Position numbers and translations under genes: made by a program
Shown here: piece after piece, positions 1-9,177 of the stretch
How positions within the stretch are numbered: position 1 is the first letter of the stretch
How the letters are laid out: each line of letters opens with the position of its first letter
The notes under the pieces: generated by a model
Database searches by the model: none
Told to the model about the DNA's origin: nothing
Seen by the model: the letters and a program-made list of their open reading frames with translations, nothing else
NCBI RefSeq assembly: GCF_001642805.2
Contig: NZ_CP016948.1
Coordinates: forward strand, 496,001-560,000
Source of the DNA: Serratia surfactantfaciens
GTDB lineage: Bacteria > Pseudomonadota > Gammaproteobacteria > Enterobacterales > Enterobacteriaceae
DNA length: 64,000 bases
Reading direction: 5' to 3'

Positions 1-95
1 CAGTTTTATTTTATTTCGCCATGCGTTTCTCCTCTGATTAATTCAGCGGGGGAAGGCATGGCCGTTTTTATTTCTGTTCGAATAAAGGATGCGTC

Positions 96-1238
96 ATGAA
101 AATTGTTATTGCACCGGATTCATTTAAAGAAAGCGTCAGCGCGGAATTGGCGGCGCGGGCGATCGCGCGCGGCTTTCACGAGGTTTATCCCGATGCCGAG
201 TGCGTCTGCCTGCCGATTGCCGATGGCGGCGAAGGCACGGTGGACGCGCTGGTGGCCGCCACCGGCGGGCGCAAGGTGAGCGTGACCGCCACGGGCCCGC
301 TGGGGGAACGGGTGGCGGCGTTTTACGGCGTCAGCGGCGACGGCAAGACGGCGGTGATCGAGATGGCGGCGGCCAGCGGATTGATGCTGACGCCGGCGGA
401 ACGCCGTAACCCGCTGCTGGCCACCAGCTACGGCACCGGCGAACTGATCCTGCATGCGCTGGATCAGGGCATTCGCCACCTGATCCTCGGCATCGGCGGC
501 AGCGCCACGGTGGATGGCGGCGTCGGCATGGTGCAGGCGCTGGGCGGCCGCTTTTATCGTCCGGACGGCAGGGCCCTGCCGTGGGGCGGCGGCGAGCTGG
601 CGACGCTGAGCGGAATCGATCTCGGCGCGCTGGATGCGCGCCTGCGGCAGTGCCGGATAGAGGTCGCCTGCGACGTAGACAATCCGCTGGTGGGGCCGCG
701 CGGCGCGGCGGCGGTGTTCGGGCCGCAGAAGGGCGCGACGGCAGCGATGGTGGCGCAGTTGGAACAGGGCCTGACGCAGTATGCCGAGGTGATCCGCCAG
801 AGCACCGGCCGCGACGTGCGACAGGTCGCCGGCGGCGGGGCGGCGGGCGGCATGGGGATCGCCTGCCAGGTGTTTCTCGGCGCAACGCTGAAGCCGGGTA
901 TCGAGATCGTGATGGCGGCGCTGGGCCTGGAGCAGGCGCTGGAGGAGGCCGATTTGCTGATCACCGGTGAAGGGCGCATCGACAGCCAAACGCTGGGCGG
1001 CAAGGCGCTGTCCGGCGTCGCTCGTCTGGCGCGGGCGCGCGGCCTGCCGGTCATCGCGTTGGCCGGCGTGGTGGAGGACGGGGCGGAAGCGTTGCACGCG
1101 CAGGGAATCGACGCGATGTTCAGCATTCTGCCGCGCCTGAGCACGCTGGCGGTCGCGCTGTCGCAAGGGGAACTCAACCTGCAGCGCAGCGCCACCAACG
1201 TCGCCCGCGCGATGCGTATCGGCCGGCAATTGAGATAA
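96..1238 (+). CDS. glxK: Glycerate kinase (glycerate 2-kinase family)
   Basis: Phosphorylates D-glycerate with ATP, the last step by which the glyoxylate carbons of allantoin enter glycolysis. The 380 residues match the GarK/GlxK family in length and motifs: PDSFK at 7-11, IADGGEGT at 41-48, the glycine-rich [11 protein letters not shown] near 132-142 and TGEGRIDS near 288. AAAGGA lies 6 nt before the ATG. It faces allE tail to tail, and the neighbouring allantoin genes favour the glxK paralogue over garK. The rest of the glyoxylate branch (gcl, hyi, glxR, allB) would lie left of the window if present. Confidence 0.95.
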   Translation: MKIVIAPDSFKESVSAELAARAIARGFHEVYPDAECVCLPIADGGEGTVDALVAATGGRKVSVTATGPLGERVAAFYGVSGDGKTAVIEMAAASGLMLTPAERRNPLLATSYGTGELILHALDQGIRHLILGIGGSATVDGGVGMVQALGGRFYRPDGRALPWGGGELATLSGIDLGALDARLRQCRIEVACDVDNPLVGPRGAAAVFGPQKGATAAMVAQLEQGLTQYAEVIRQSTGRDVRQVAGGGAAGGMGIACQVFLGATLKPGIEIVMAALGLEQALEEADLLITGEGRIDSQTLGGKALSGVARLARARGLPVIALAGVVEDGAEALHAQGIDAMFSILPRLSTLAVALSQGELNLQRSATNVARAMRIGRQLR

Positions 1239-1278
1239 AAAAGAAGGCCACGCTGCGCGAGCAGGTGGCCTGGGTTTT
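1239..1278. terminator. Bidirectional terminator between glxK and allE
   Basis: AGGCCAC (1245-1251) pairs with GTGGCCT (1265-1271). Read on the minus strand the stem is followed by a T-rich run (1236-1244), so it best serves the allE transcript. On the plus strand it is followed only by GGGTTTT. Confidence 0.6.
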
Positions 1279-1291
1279 GGCGGCGAAGCGC

Positions 1292-2077
1292 TTACGGCTC
1301 TACGTCGCGGTTGCAGTCCTTGGAGTAGATGTAGCTGAAGGTTTCCTGGCCAACCGCATAGCCTGCCTGCTGCACATAGGCGCCCATGAAGATGTAGTCG
1401 CCTTGTTTCACCGGCATCCATTCATTGTCCAGGTTGTACACGCCTGCGCCGCTGAGAATGTAGGCGCCATGCTCCTGCACGTGGGTCTCGATATAGCCGT
1501 GGCTGGCGCCGGGGGCGAAGGAGAGGATGTGCATATTCATGTCGAAGCCCAGATCTTTCGGCAGCAGATCCTGCAGGATCACCTCGCTCATGCCCTCGTA
1601 GTGGATCTGCTCCAGGTTGGCGACGTTGTTGCTGACCACGTGCGCCTCGTAGCCCTTGATGCGCTGGTAGCGGCGCTTGTAGAGGAACAGGCGGCTGGAT
1701 TGGCCGCCGTTGGCGTTTTCCAGCCGCATGGTGACGCCCGCCGGGCAGTAAAGATAGCCGCCGGCGGTCAGCGGGTAGTCGGTGGCGTCGGCGGAAGCGG
1801 TGATGGCGCCGTCGATGACGTACACGAAGGTTTCGATCTCTTCGCCGCCAAAGCCTTTGGTGTTGCGGCCGCAGTCGTGCAGCGTAACCAGATAGTCGAC
1901 GAAGGTGGCGCCCAGTTTCGGCGTCGACAAGATGGTGACGTCGCAGTTTTCAAAACCGGGAATGACGTTGCGCACCAGGCCGTTCGGCGGGATCAGCGCA
2001 TAGTTGCCGCGTTTGATGATGGCGCGCGTTGACAGAATGTCGGTTGGATAACCGGTTTGATTGTTGAAGTAACCCAC
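1292..2077 (-). CDS. allE: (S)-ureidoglycine aminohydrolase
   Basis: Converts (S)-ureidoglycine to (S)-ureidoglycolate and ammonia, protecting the stereochemistry after allantoate hydrolysis. At 261 residues it has the same length as E. coli AllE (YlbA) and is near-identical through the C-terminal half. It is a two-cupin protein. In the second cupin H193, E197, H199 and H203 form the expected Mn-binding cluster. The start codon is GTG, supported by AGGAG seven nt upstream and by the conserved MGY N-terminus. It is the last gene of the minus-strand group, 57 bp after the MFS gene. Confidence 0.96.
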   Translation of the reverse strand: MGYFNNQTGYPTDILSTRAIIKRGNYALIPPNGLVRNVIPGFENCDVTILSTPKLGATFVDYLVTLHDCGRNTKGFGGEEIETFVYVIDGAITASADATDYPLTAGGYLYCPAGVTMRLENANGGQSSRLFLYKRRYQRIKGYEAHVVSNNVANLEQIHYEGMSEVILQDLLPKDLGFDMNMHILSFAPGASHGYIETHVQEHGAYILSGAGVYNLDNEWMPVKQGDYIFMGAYVQQAGYAVGQETFSYIYSKDCNRDVEP

Positions 2078-2134
2078 GTTGATTCTCCTGATCGTTGAAA
2101 GGGCGCCGCGGCGGCGCCCGGTAAAAAAGCGCCG

Positions 2135-3394
2135 TCAGGCCTCGGTGGCCGTTCGGGTTGGCGTAGTGCGTTTCATCAAGACGTTGACGGTAAAGAAGAT
2201 GGCGGTGCCCACCAGCAGGATGGCGGCGGAGATGTAAAAGCCCATCACCTTGGAGCCGGTGCTGTCGGAGATTACGCCGGTCAGGAAGGGGGCGATTACC
2301 GACGAGGACATACCAAAGAAGTTGAACACGCCGAAGCTGGTGCCATAGCCTTTCTTCGGCGCGTTGTCGGCGACGAAGGAGATCATGATCGGATCGACCG
2401 CCAGCTTACCCAGCAGCCCGTACAGGATCAGGCTTATCAGCAGCATGGTGGAGTCCGGCGAAATGACGGTGCAGACCAGCATTACCGCCGCGCACAGCTC
2501 GAGGAAAATGATCAGCTGCACTTTCTTGTTGCGGAAACGGTCGGACATGCGGCTGAAGAACAGCGCACCCGGCACCGACGCGAAGGCCACCAGGGCGGAG
2601 GAGAAGCCGATGGCCACCCCTTCAAAGCCGCGCTCTTGCTGCAGGAACGAGGGCAGCCAGGTGACTATCATGTAGTAGCCGTAGCAGGTGGCGAAGTACA
2701 TCGCGTAGGCGGAGATCATGCGCAGGCTGAACAGGCCGCTGGCCTGACCGTCCTCTTCGGGCTCGAGCGCCGCCGGTGCAACGGTCTGGCTGACGGCTGC
2801 CGGCGCTTGAGGCTGCGAGCTTTTGATGACCACGGCGAACACCAGCGTCATCACTACCAGCAGGCCGGTGATGATGAACAGCATGATCTGCCAGTTCATG
2901 TTAAAGCTTTTCACCAGCAGGCTGGAGGCGATCAGGCCGATGGCCATGCCGAGCGCCGAGCCGCTGTTGATCACCGCGGTCGCCAGGCCACGGCGCTCCA
3001 GCGGGATATTCTCCGACGACAGGGAGTAAGCCGAGCCGTAATAAGAGCCGCAGCCCATGCCCGCCAGCAGGCTGCCGGCATAGACCATGGTCAGGCTGGT
3101 GGCGTTGCCGATCAGCAAGGTGGCGATGATGAACAGGCAGAAGCCCGGGATCAACACCACCTTCTTGCCGAATTTGTCCACCAGGATGCCCGCCGGGATC
3201 TGCATGCCGGTATAGGCGAAGAAGTAGAAGCTGGCGATCAGTCCCATTTCCGCATTGGAGTGCGCGCCGATGGTCTGTTGGATCTCGGGGAAGATCGGCG
3301 TCAGAACGGTGCGATAGATCCAGATCACCGCCCAGCCCAGACAGAGCACGACGACGATCTTTTTCCAGTAGCGCGGGTCGATGTCGTTGCTCAT
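2135..3394 (-). CDS. MFS transporter inside the allantoin cluster
   Basis: A 419-residue, about 12-helix major facilitator protein. The conserved loop after helix 2 is visible (DKFGKK near residue 72), and an Ala/Pro/Glu-rich linker near residues 195-215 separates the two six-helix halves. Its start codon overlaps the allC stop by 4 nt (ATGA), so it is translated with allC. By position it probably imports a ureide such as allantoate or ureidoglycolate, or exports a by-product, but the sequence does not show the substrate. E. coli has no transporter between allC and allE. Confidence 0.85.
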   Translation of the reverse strand: MSNDIDPRYWKKIVVVLCLGWAVIWIYRTVLTPIFPEIQQTIGAHSNAEMGLIASFYFFAYTGMQIPAGILVDKFGKKVVLIPGFCLFIIATLLIGNATSLTMVYAGSLLAGMGCGSYYGSAYSLSSENIPLERRGLATAVINSGSALGMAIGLIASSLLVKSFNMNWQIMLFIITGLLVVMTLVFAVVIKSSQPQAPAAVSQTVAPAALEPEEDGQASGLFSLRMISAYAMYFATCYGYYMIVTWLPSFLQQERGFEGVAIGFSSALVAFASVPGALFFSRMSDRFRNKKVQLIIFLELCAAVMLVCTVISPDSTMLLISLILYGLLGKLAVDPIMISFVADNAPKKGYGTSFGVFNFFGMSSSVIAPFLTGVISDSTGSKVMGFYISAAILLVGTAIFFTVNVLMKRTTPTRTATEA

Positions 3395-4638
3395 GCCTCG
3401 GCCCCCTGTTCGGTGTAGGCCAGCTGATACAGCGTCTGCGCCAGGATTTTCACCCCTTCGTTCAGATCGGCGACGGCGGTTTTTTCCGCCGGGTTATGGC
3501 TGATGCCGGCGATGCTCGGCACGAACATCATCACCGTCGGCACGCGCGGGGCGAAAATTTGCGAGTCGTGCCCGGCGCCGCTGTGCATCATGCGGTAATT
3601 CAGCCGCTGCGTTTCACACAGGCGGCTGACGCAGGCCACCAGCTGTTCGTTCATCGGGATCGGCGCTTCGTCCATCCACAGATCGATCTCGGCCTCGATG
3701 CCCATCTCGGCGCAGATGCGCTGGATATCCTGCTCGATCTCCTGCGTGAAGCGCAGCAGCGCGGCCTGATCGGTGTGGCGGCAGTCGAGGGTGAAGTGGG
3801 TGAAGCCCGGCACCACGTTGACGGTGTTCGGCTTCGGCTCCACCTTGCCGAAGGTCAGCACCAGCGGATCGCCCTCGGCGCGCGCCTTGGCGATCGATTC
3901 GCAGCAGATGCGGCTGAAGGCGTGCACGGTATCCCGGCGGTAGCTCATCGGGGTGGTGCCGGCGTGGTTGGCTTCGCCCTGCAGCCGCACGTCATAGCGC
4001 CGTTGGCCGACGATGCTGGTTACCACGCCGAGGGTTTTGCCTTCGGTTTCCAGCACTTTGCCCTGCTCGATATGGATCTCGACGAAGGCCGCGATATCGC
4101 TGCGCAGCGGCTGATGCGGCGGCGGGAAATCGAAACCGGCGTCGCGCATGGCGTTGACGAAGCCGACGCCCTTGGCGTCCGTAATGTGCTGCACATCTTC
4201 CCGCCGGGCCAGGCCGACGATGTTCTTGCTGCCCCAGAACACATAGGGGAAGCGGCTGCCTTCTTCTTCCGCCAGCGCGATGACTTCCAGGCTGCGCAGC
4301 GGCGGGCCGTAGGTATCCTTGAGGTATTTGATCGCCATAAAGGCGGCTTCGATACCGAACTGGCCGTCGAGGTTGCCGCCGTTGACCACCGTGTCGATGT
4401 GCGAACCGGAGAGAATCACCTGGTCGGGGTATTTGCTGCCCTCCAGCCGCCCGAACAGGTTGCCGACCGCATCAAAATGGGTGCTCAGCCCGGCGGCGTC
4501 GAAGGCGTTTTTCAACGCGTGCTGCGCCTCGATCCATTCCGGGGTATAAAGCAGACGCGTCATGCCGCCGCTGGGGTCGGCGCCGATTTTCGATAACCAG
4601 CCGGAAATATCACGGATTTCTTGTTGGAAGTCTTTCAT
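3391..4638 (-). CDS. allC: Allantoate amidohydrolase
   Basis: Hydrolyses allantoate to ureidoglycine, CO2 and ammonia. It is an M20-type two-metal enzyme of 415 residues (E. coli AllC is 411). Metal ligands are recognisable at H80 (SGSHIDT), D91 (NLDGQFG) and the EEEGSRF motif near 124-130. The dimerisation-domain motifs NHAGTTPM and HSGAGHD are also intact. It lies 172 bp downstream of allD, a gap large enough for its own promoter, and overlaps the MFS gene that follows. Confidence 0.96.
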   Translation of the reverse strand: MKDFQQEIRDISGWLSKIGADPSGGMTRLLYTPEWIEAQHALKNAFDAAGLSTHFDAVGNLFGRLEGSKYPDQVILSGSHIDTVVNGGNLDGQFGIEAAFMAIKYLKDTYGPPLRSLEVIALAEEEGSRFPYVFWGSKNIVGLARREDVQHITDAKGVGFVNAMRDAGFDFPPPHQPLRSDIAAFVEIHIEQGKVLETEGKTLGVVTSIVGQRRYDVRLQGEANHAGTTPMSYRRDTVHAFSRICCESIAKARAEGDPLVLTFGKVEPKPNTVNVVPGFTHFTLDCRHTDQAALLRFTQEIEQDIQRICAEMGIEAEIDLWMDEAPIPMNEQLVACVSRLCETQRLNYRMMHSGAGHDSQIFAPRVPTVMMFVPSIAGISHNPAEKTAVADLNEGVKILAQTLYQLAYTEQGAEA

Positions 4639-4810
4639 GTTTACCTGCCCGCATGTTGTGTCTCAGCGGCGATGCGGCCAGGGCGGATGATATTCGCCGC
4701 CGGCCGACCTATTGCGCTGAGCGCGCTGATGAAGGTTTTCTTTTTTCTCCCCGGCTCTGCAATATCAACCGCGAGCCGCGGCGGAAAAAGCCCACGATAA
4801 TAAGATTGCG

Positions 4811-5860
4811 TTAACTGGCGAAGGGGTCTTTGTGGTCGTAAGAACGCTGGTAAATATCATTTGAAATTAAGTATTGATAAATGTCGTCGACGATTTCGAT
4901 ACCGTTTTTCTCGCTTTCCATTTCACGCGCATGGCTGTTCTGTCCCGGGTAAAGCACTTTACTGACACCCGGCGCCGGTTTAACGGCGTTCAACTCTTTC
5001 ATGACCTGGCTGATATTTTTACGGAACGCCGACTCGTTGGTGAAATAACCTGGATTCAGCACGATATGCAATTGGCCCAATTCCCGGCCGGCGCTGAGAT
5101 CGTGATACATCGAGCTGACGTGTTTGCCGAACGGCAGGCCGAGCAAAATGCCCGACAGCACGTCGACCATCATCATCAGGCCGTAGCCTTTCGGCCCGGC
5201 GATCGGCAGCAGGCCGCTGACGGCGAACGGATCGGTGGTGTGCTTGCCCTCGGCGTCCACCGCCCAGGTGTCGGGAATGACGGCGTTGCGCGAGCGGGCG
5301 TCCAGCACTTTGCCCCAGGCCTGCACGGTGGTGGCCATGTCGAAGGTAATCAGCTCGTCGCCTTCACCCGGCGCGGAGAAGGCGATAGGGTTGGTGCCGT
5401 AATAGACTTCGGCGCCGCCGTACGGCACCACCATCGGATCGGATTGGCACAGCGAGATGCCGACCATGCCGGCGCGCGCCGCCTGCTGCACGAAGTACGA
5501 CAGCGCGCCGCTGTGGCCGATGCGGCGAACGCCCACCACCGCAACGCCGCTCTCTTTCGCCATCTCGATGGCGCGATCCATGCTCAGCTTGGCCGCCACG
5601 TGCCCGGCGCCGTTGTCGCCGTCGAAAATGGCACTGCAGGGGCCGGTTTTTTCAAAGGTGAAATGCGGGTGATTGTTGGTGCCGCCTTTACTGATACGTT
5701 CGGAATAGTATTCGACCCTGACCGCGCCGTGGGAGTGGATGCCGCGCGCATCGGCATGAACCAGCACGTCGGCGACGATGCCGGCGTGCTCCTGGCTCAG
5801 GCCGGCGGCGTGAATTTTTTGCTGGATAAGCTGGTGTAATTGTTGTTTAGAGACCTTCAT
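4811..5860 (-). CDS. allD: Ureidoglycolate dehydrogenase (NAD+)
   Basis: Oxidises ureidoglycolate to oxalurate, the branch point that feeds the carbamoyltransferase encoded by the divergent operon. The 349 residues are the same length as E. coli AllD. It belongs to the Ldh2/malate dehydrogenase-like family, with the catalytic HSHG motif at 42-45. I use the ATG at 5860 rather than an in-frame start six codons upstream, because AAAGGA lies six nt before it and the N-terminus MKVSKQQLHQ matches the family. It is the first gene of the minus-strand unit. Confidence 0.95.
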   Translation of the reverse strand: MKVSKQQLHQLIQQKIHAAGLSQEHAGIVADVLVHADARGIHSHGAVRVEYYSERISKGGTNNHPHFTFEKTGPCSAIFDGDNGAGHVAAKLSMDRAIEMAKESGVAVVGVRRIGHSGALSYFVQQAARAGMVGISLCQSDPMVVPYGGAEVYYGTNPIAFSAPGEGDELITFDMATTVQAWGKVLDARSRNAVIPDTWAVDAEGKHTTDPFAVSGLLPIAGPKGYGLMMMVDVLSGILLGLPFGKHVSSMYHDLSAGRELGQLHIVLNPGYFTNESAFRKNISQVMKELNAVKPAPGVSKVLYPGQNSHAREMESEKNGIEIVDDIYQYLISNDIYQRSYDHKDPFAS

Positions 5861-5989
5861 ATACAGTCCTTTTATCACTACGGTTTATTTAATTCGCCTC
5901 TGCGTTGTAATGTATAAATACCGGGGGGGAATAATGTGATCCAGATGCGTTTTATTCGATTGGATTAAAAATTCGTTGAATTAAATCGT

Positions 5990-6073
5990 CATTGTTAGAA
6001 GTTTTTTATAAATGAATTCCTCGCGTCTGGATTAACTAATATTCAAGGGATTAAGTTATTTTTTCTAACAATG
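5990..6073. repeat. Perfect 11-bp inverted repeat, 62-bp spacer
   Basis: CATTGTTAGAA at 5990-6000 and its exact reverse complement TTCTAACAATG at 6063-6073. The centres are 73 bp apart, close to seven helical turns, so two bound proteins would lie on the same DNA face. It sits midway between allD and fdrA and is a candidate operator pair for a looping regulator. Confidence 0.6.
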
Positions 6074-6080
6074 AATAAAG

Positions 6081-6096
6081 TGTGACCGCACTCACC
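6081..6096. promoter_or_regulatory. CRP-like binding site
   Basis: TGTGA-N6-TCACC (6081-6085 and 6092-6096) differs from the CRP consensus TGTGA-N6-TCACA at the final base only. It lies about 48 bp upstream of the likely fdrA transcription start, suggesting catabolite control of this nitrogen pathway. Confidence 0.6.
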
Positions 6097-6218
6097 TCTG
6101 GGCGTGATTTTAATTTGTAGCTTGATAATTAACCTTTTCGCTGGATTCAATGCATCGCCGTGCTGCCGGTACGGGAAATATTGCCGATATTATTAAATGC
6201 TGTCTTAAGGATATCACC

Positions 6219-7886
6219 ATGATCCATGCTTTTATTAAAAAGGGGAGCTTTCAGGATTCCGTCAGCCTGATGTTGATCTCCCGCAAACTCAGTGAGTCTC
6301 CCAAGGTCGAGGAAATATCCGTCATGATGGGGACACCGGCCAATAAATCCTTATTGGAGGTGACCGGTTTCTGGCACCCGCAGTTTAGCGAAGCGACGCC
6401 GAACGATATTTGCGTGGCGATCAAAGCGGAGTCCGCCGACGAGACGATCGCCGAGGAGATCGGCGCGGCGCTGGAGGCGGCGCTCAAGGCGATTGCGCAG
6501 GGCAGCCAGGGCGGCAAAAAGCTGCTGCGGGCACGCAGCTGGCGCACAGCCCGGCAGAAGCTGCCGGCCGCCAATCTGGCGCTGATCTCGATCGCCGGCG
6601 AATACGCGGCGGAGTTGGCGGATCGGGCGCTGGAAGACGGCTGCAACGTGATGATGTTCTCCGACAACGTCAGCCCGGCGCAGGAAGTGGCGCTGAAAAC
6701 CAAGGCGCGCGAGCGTGGGCTGATCGTGATGGGGCCGGACTGCGGCACCGCCTGCATCGCCGGCGCGCCGCTGGCGTTTGCCAACGTGGCGCCCGCCGGA
6801 TCCATCGGCGTGGTCGGCGCCTCCGGCACTGGCATTCAGGAGCTGATCTCGCAAATTACCCTGGCGGGACAGGGCATCTCGCACGCTATCGGCCTGGGCG
6901 GGCGGGATCTGACGGCGGAGATCGGCGGCATCAGCGCCATCAGCGCGCTGCGCATGCTGGCGGCGGACCCGCAGAGCCAGGTGCTGGCGTTCGTGTCCAA
7001 ACCGCCGGCACCCGAGGTGCGTCAGCGGGTGATCGACGAAATGAAAGCGCTCGGCAAGCCGGTGGTGGCGCTGTTCCTCGGCGCGCAGTCCGCCGTGCGT
7101 CAGGATGGCAACATCACGTTCGCCGCCACGCTGGATGAAGCGGCGCGCCTGGCGGCGATGCTGGGCTGCGTGCAGCAACAGGCGGCGCAACAGCCCGCGG
7201 TGCCCGGCGGCAAAATCGCCGGACTGTACGCCGGCGGCACGCTGGCGGCCGAATGCGCGATGTTGCTGGCGGAAAAACTGCGCTTGCCGGTGGATAGCGA
7301 GCACCCGCGCGGCGCCATGCTGGTGGCCGATGGCCATCGCATCATCGACATGGGCGATGACTTTTATACCCAGGGACGCCCGCACCCGATGATTGACCCG
7401 ACCGCCCGCAATCAAGAAATCGCCCGCCTGGCGCAGCAGCCGCAGACCGGCGTGTTGCTGCTGGACGTGGTGATCGGCTTCGGCGCCCAAGACGATCCGG
7501 CGGCGTCGCTGGCGGACGAGGTGGCCAAGGTGCACGCGGCGCGCGGTGCGGCCCAGCCGCTGGCGGCGATCGCTACCGTCACCGGCACCGAACAGGATCC
7601 GCAGCAGCGCTCGCGGCAAATCGCCACCCTGCAGGAGGCCGGCATCGCGGTGATGCCGTCGCTGCCGGCGGCGGTCGCGCTGGCGCATCAGCTGATTACC
7701 CCCGCCTTACCCGCACCTGAACGCGAACGGCCGGCCTTGCTGGACGGCGTCGCGGTGATCAACGCCGGGCTGCGCAGCTTCGCCGATGACCTGCAAACCA
7801 GCGATATTCCGGTGGTGCATTACCAGTGGGCGCCGGTGGCCGGTGGCGATCAACGATTAGCCAACATCTTGAAAAAATTAAAGTAA
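6219..7886 (+). CDS. fdrA: FdrA/AllF, subunit of oxamate carbamoyltransferase
   Basis: From the ATG at 6219 (AAGGA seven nt upstream) the product is 555 residues, the same length as E. coli FdrA. An upstream in-frame start at 6150 would add 23 residues and lacks support. The protein resembles succinyl-CoA synthetase alpha subunits, with GPDCGT at 172-177 and the nucleotide-binding loop GASGTGIQE at 200-208. In E. coli fdrA, ylbE and ylbF (renamed allFGH) were shown to be needed together for the conversion of oxalurate and phosphate to oxamate and carbamoyl phosphate. Here ylbE follows after 9 bp. Confidence 0.93.
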   Translation: MIHAFIKKGSFQDSVSLMLISRKLSESPKVEEISVMMGTPANKSLLEVTGFWHPQFSEATPNDICVAIKAESADETIAEEIGAALEAALKAIAQGSQGGKKLLRARSWRTARQKLPAANLALISIAGEYAAELADRALEDGCNVMMFSDNVSPAQEVALKTKARERGLIVMGPDCGTACIAGAPLAFANVAPAGSIGVVGASGTGIQELISQITLAGQGISHAIGLGGRDLTAEIGGISAISALRMLAADPQSQVLAFVSKPPAPEVRQRVIDEMKALGKPVVALFLGAQSAVRQDGNITFAATLDEAARLAAMLGCVQQQAAQQPAVPGGKIAGLYAGGTLAAECAMLLAEKLRLPVDSEHPRGAMLVADGHRIIDMGDDFYTQGRPHPMIDPTARNQEIARLAQQPQTGVLLLDVVIGFGAQDDPAASLADEVAKVHAARGAAQPLAAIATVTGTEQDPQQRSRQIATLQEAGIAVMPSLPAAVALAHQLITPALPAPERERPALLDGVAVINAGLRSFADDLQTSDIPVVHYQWAPVAGGDQRLANILKKLK

Positions 7887-7895
7887 GGAACCGCT

Positions 7896-9161
7896 ATGTA
7901 CGCAACGATTGAGCAAGCAAACGCCGCCGTTATCGCCCGTATCCGCGAGGCGCGCCCGCACTGGCAGGATGTGGATCTGGCGCATCGGTTGATCCCGCAG
8001 CTGGCTGAAGGGCGCAAGCTGTTGCACGCCGGGCCGCCGGTCACCTGGCAAGAGATGAGCGGTCCGGTGCGCGGTGCCTGCATCGGCGCCTGCCTGTTCG
8101 AAGGCTGGGCGCAGGATGAGCAGCAGGCACTGGCGCTGCTGGAGCAAGGGGAAATCGAGTTTATCCCATGCCATAGCGTGAGCGCGGTGGGGCCGATGGG
8201 TGGCATTACTTCGGCCCACATGCCGATGGTGGTGGTCAGGAACACTGTCCACGGCAACTACGCCTACTGCAACATGAACGAAGGCATCGGTAAGGTGATG
8301 CGCTTCGGCGCCTATGGCGAGGATGTGCAGCAGCGCCTGCGCTGGATGCGCGACTCTTTGGCCCCGGTGCTGAAAGCGGTGCTGGCGACGCTGGAGGAGG
8401 GGATCGATCTGACCGCGCTGATGGCGCAGGCGATCAGCATGGGGGATGAGTTCCACCAGCGCAATATCGCGGCCTCGGCGCTATTGATGCGCAGGTTGGC
8501 GCCGGAGATTAGCCTGCTGCCTCGCGATAAGGCGGAGCTGGCGCAGGTGATGCAGTTCCTCAGTATCACCGATCAGTTCTTCCTCAATCTGGCGATGGCT
8601 TACTGCAAGGCGGCGATGGATGCGGGAGCGGAGATTGAGCAGGGCACCATCGTCACGGTGATGACCCGCAACGGCAAGAACTTCGGCATCAAGATCAGTG
8701 GCATGGGCGATCGTTGGTTCACCGCGCCGGTGAACACGCCGGAGGGGCTGTTCTTCTCCGGCTTCAGCCAGGCGGACGCCAACCCGGACATCGGCGACAG
8801 CGCGATCACCGAAACCTTCGGCATCGGCGGGGCGGCGATGGTGGCGGCCCCGGGCGTGACGCGATTCGTCGGGGCTTCCGGCGGCATGAGCGCCGCCACC
8901 GACATCTCCGAGGAAATGGCGGAGATCTATCTTGAGCGCAACATGATGCTGCAGATCCCGACCTGGGACTTCCAGGGCGCCTGCCTGGGGCTGGATGCAC
9001 GCCGGGTAGTGGAAACCGGCATCACGCCGCTGATCAACACCGGCATAGCCCACCGCGAAGCCGGGGTCGGGCAGATCGGCGCCGGCACGGTGCGCGCGCC
9101 GCTCGGTTGTTTCGAGAAGGCGATCGAAGCGCTGGCCGATAAGCTCGGCATCACGGCGTAA
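7896..9161 (+). CDS. ylbE: YlbE/AllG, subunit of oxamate carbamoyltransferase (DUF1116)
   Basis: A 421-residue DUF1116 protein, close in length to E. coli YlbE. Glycine-rich stretches such as GPMGGITSAHMP (around residue 100) and GIGGAAMVAAPGVTRF (around 310) are visible, but no catalytic residue is established for the family. A good ribosome-binding site (AAGGAACCGCT) precedes the ATG. It sits between fdrA and ylbF with spacings of 9 and 16 bp, matching the E. coli operon, so it most likely forms part of the same three-protein enzyme. Confidence 0.92.
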   Translation: MYATIEQANAAVIARIREARPHWQDVDLAHRLIPQLAEGRKLLHAGPPVTWQEMSGPVRGACIGACLFEGWAQDEQQALALLEQGEIEFIPCHSVSAVGPMGGITSAHMPMVVVRNTVHGNYAYCNMNEGIGKVMRFGAYGEDVQQRLRWMRDSLAPVLKAVLATLEEGIDLTALMAQAISMGDEFHQRNIAASALLMRRLAPEISLLPRDKAELAQVMQFLSITDQFFLNLAMAYCKAAMDAGAEIEQGTIVTVMTRNGKNFGIKISGMGDRWFTAPVNTPEGLFFSGFSQADANPDIGDSAITETFGIGGAAMVAAPGVTRFVGASGGMSAATDISEEMAEIYLERNMMLQIPTWDFQGACLGLDARRVVETGITPLINTGIAHREAGVGQIGAGTVRAPLGCFEKAIEALADKLGITA

Positions 9162-9177
9162 GCGAACGGAGGGGCGT

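Larger units (their letters stand above)
5861..6218. promoter_or_regulatory. Divergent allD/fdrA control region
   Basis: An AT-rich gap of about 340 bp between divergent catabolic operons. TATACAT near 5911-5917 (minus) could be the allD -10 element, and GATAAT at 6124-6129 (plus) the fdrA -10. Neither has a good -35, which fits activator-dependent transcription; in E. coli the activator is AllS. The paired 11-bp inverted repeat and the CRP-like site are listed separately. Confidence 0.6.

Noticed and set aside
1..95. End of a gene upstream of glxK
   Set aside because: No reading frame could be assigned in 95 bp; only the glxK ribosome-binding site is supported.
120..1421. Long minus-strand frames opposite glxK and many other genes
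   Set aside because: They lie antisense to clear conserved genes, have Arg/Pro/His-rich shadow composition and no family match.
4639..4810. Possible hidden small gene or sigma-54 promoter between allD and allC
   Set aside because: No frame with a start and ribosome-binding site, and no GG-N10-GC signature with correct spacing.
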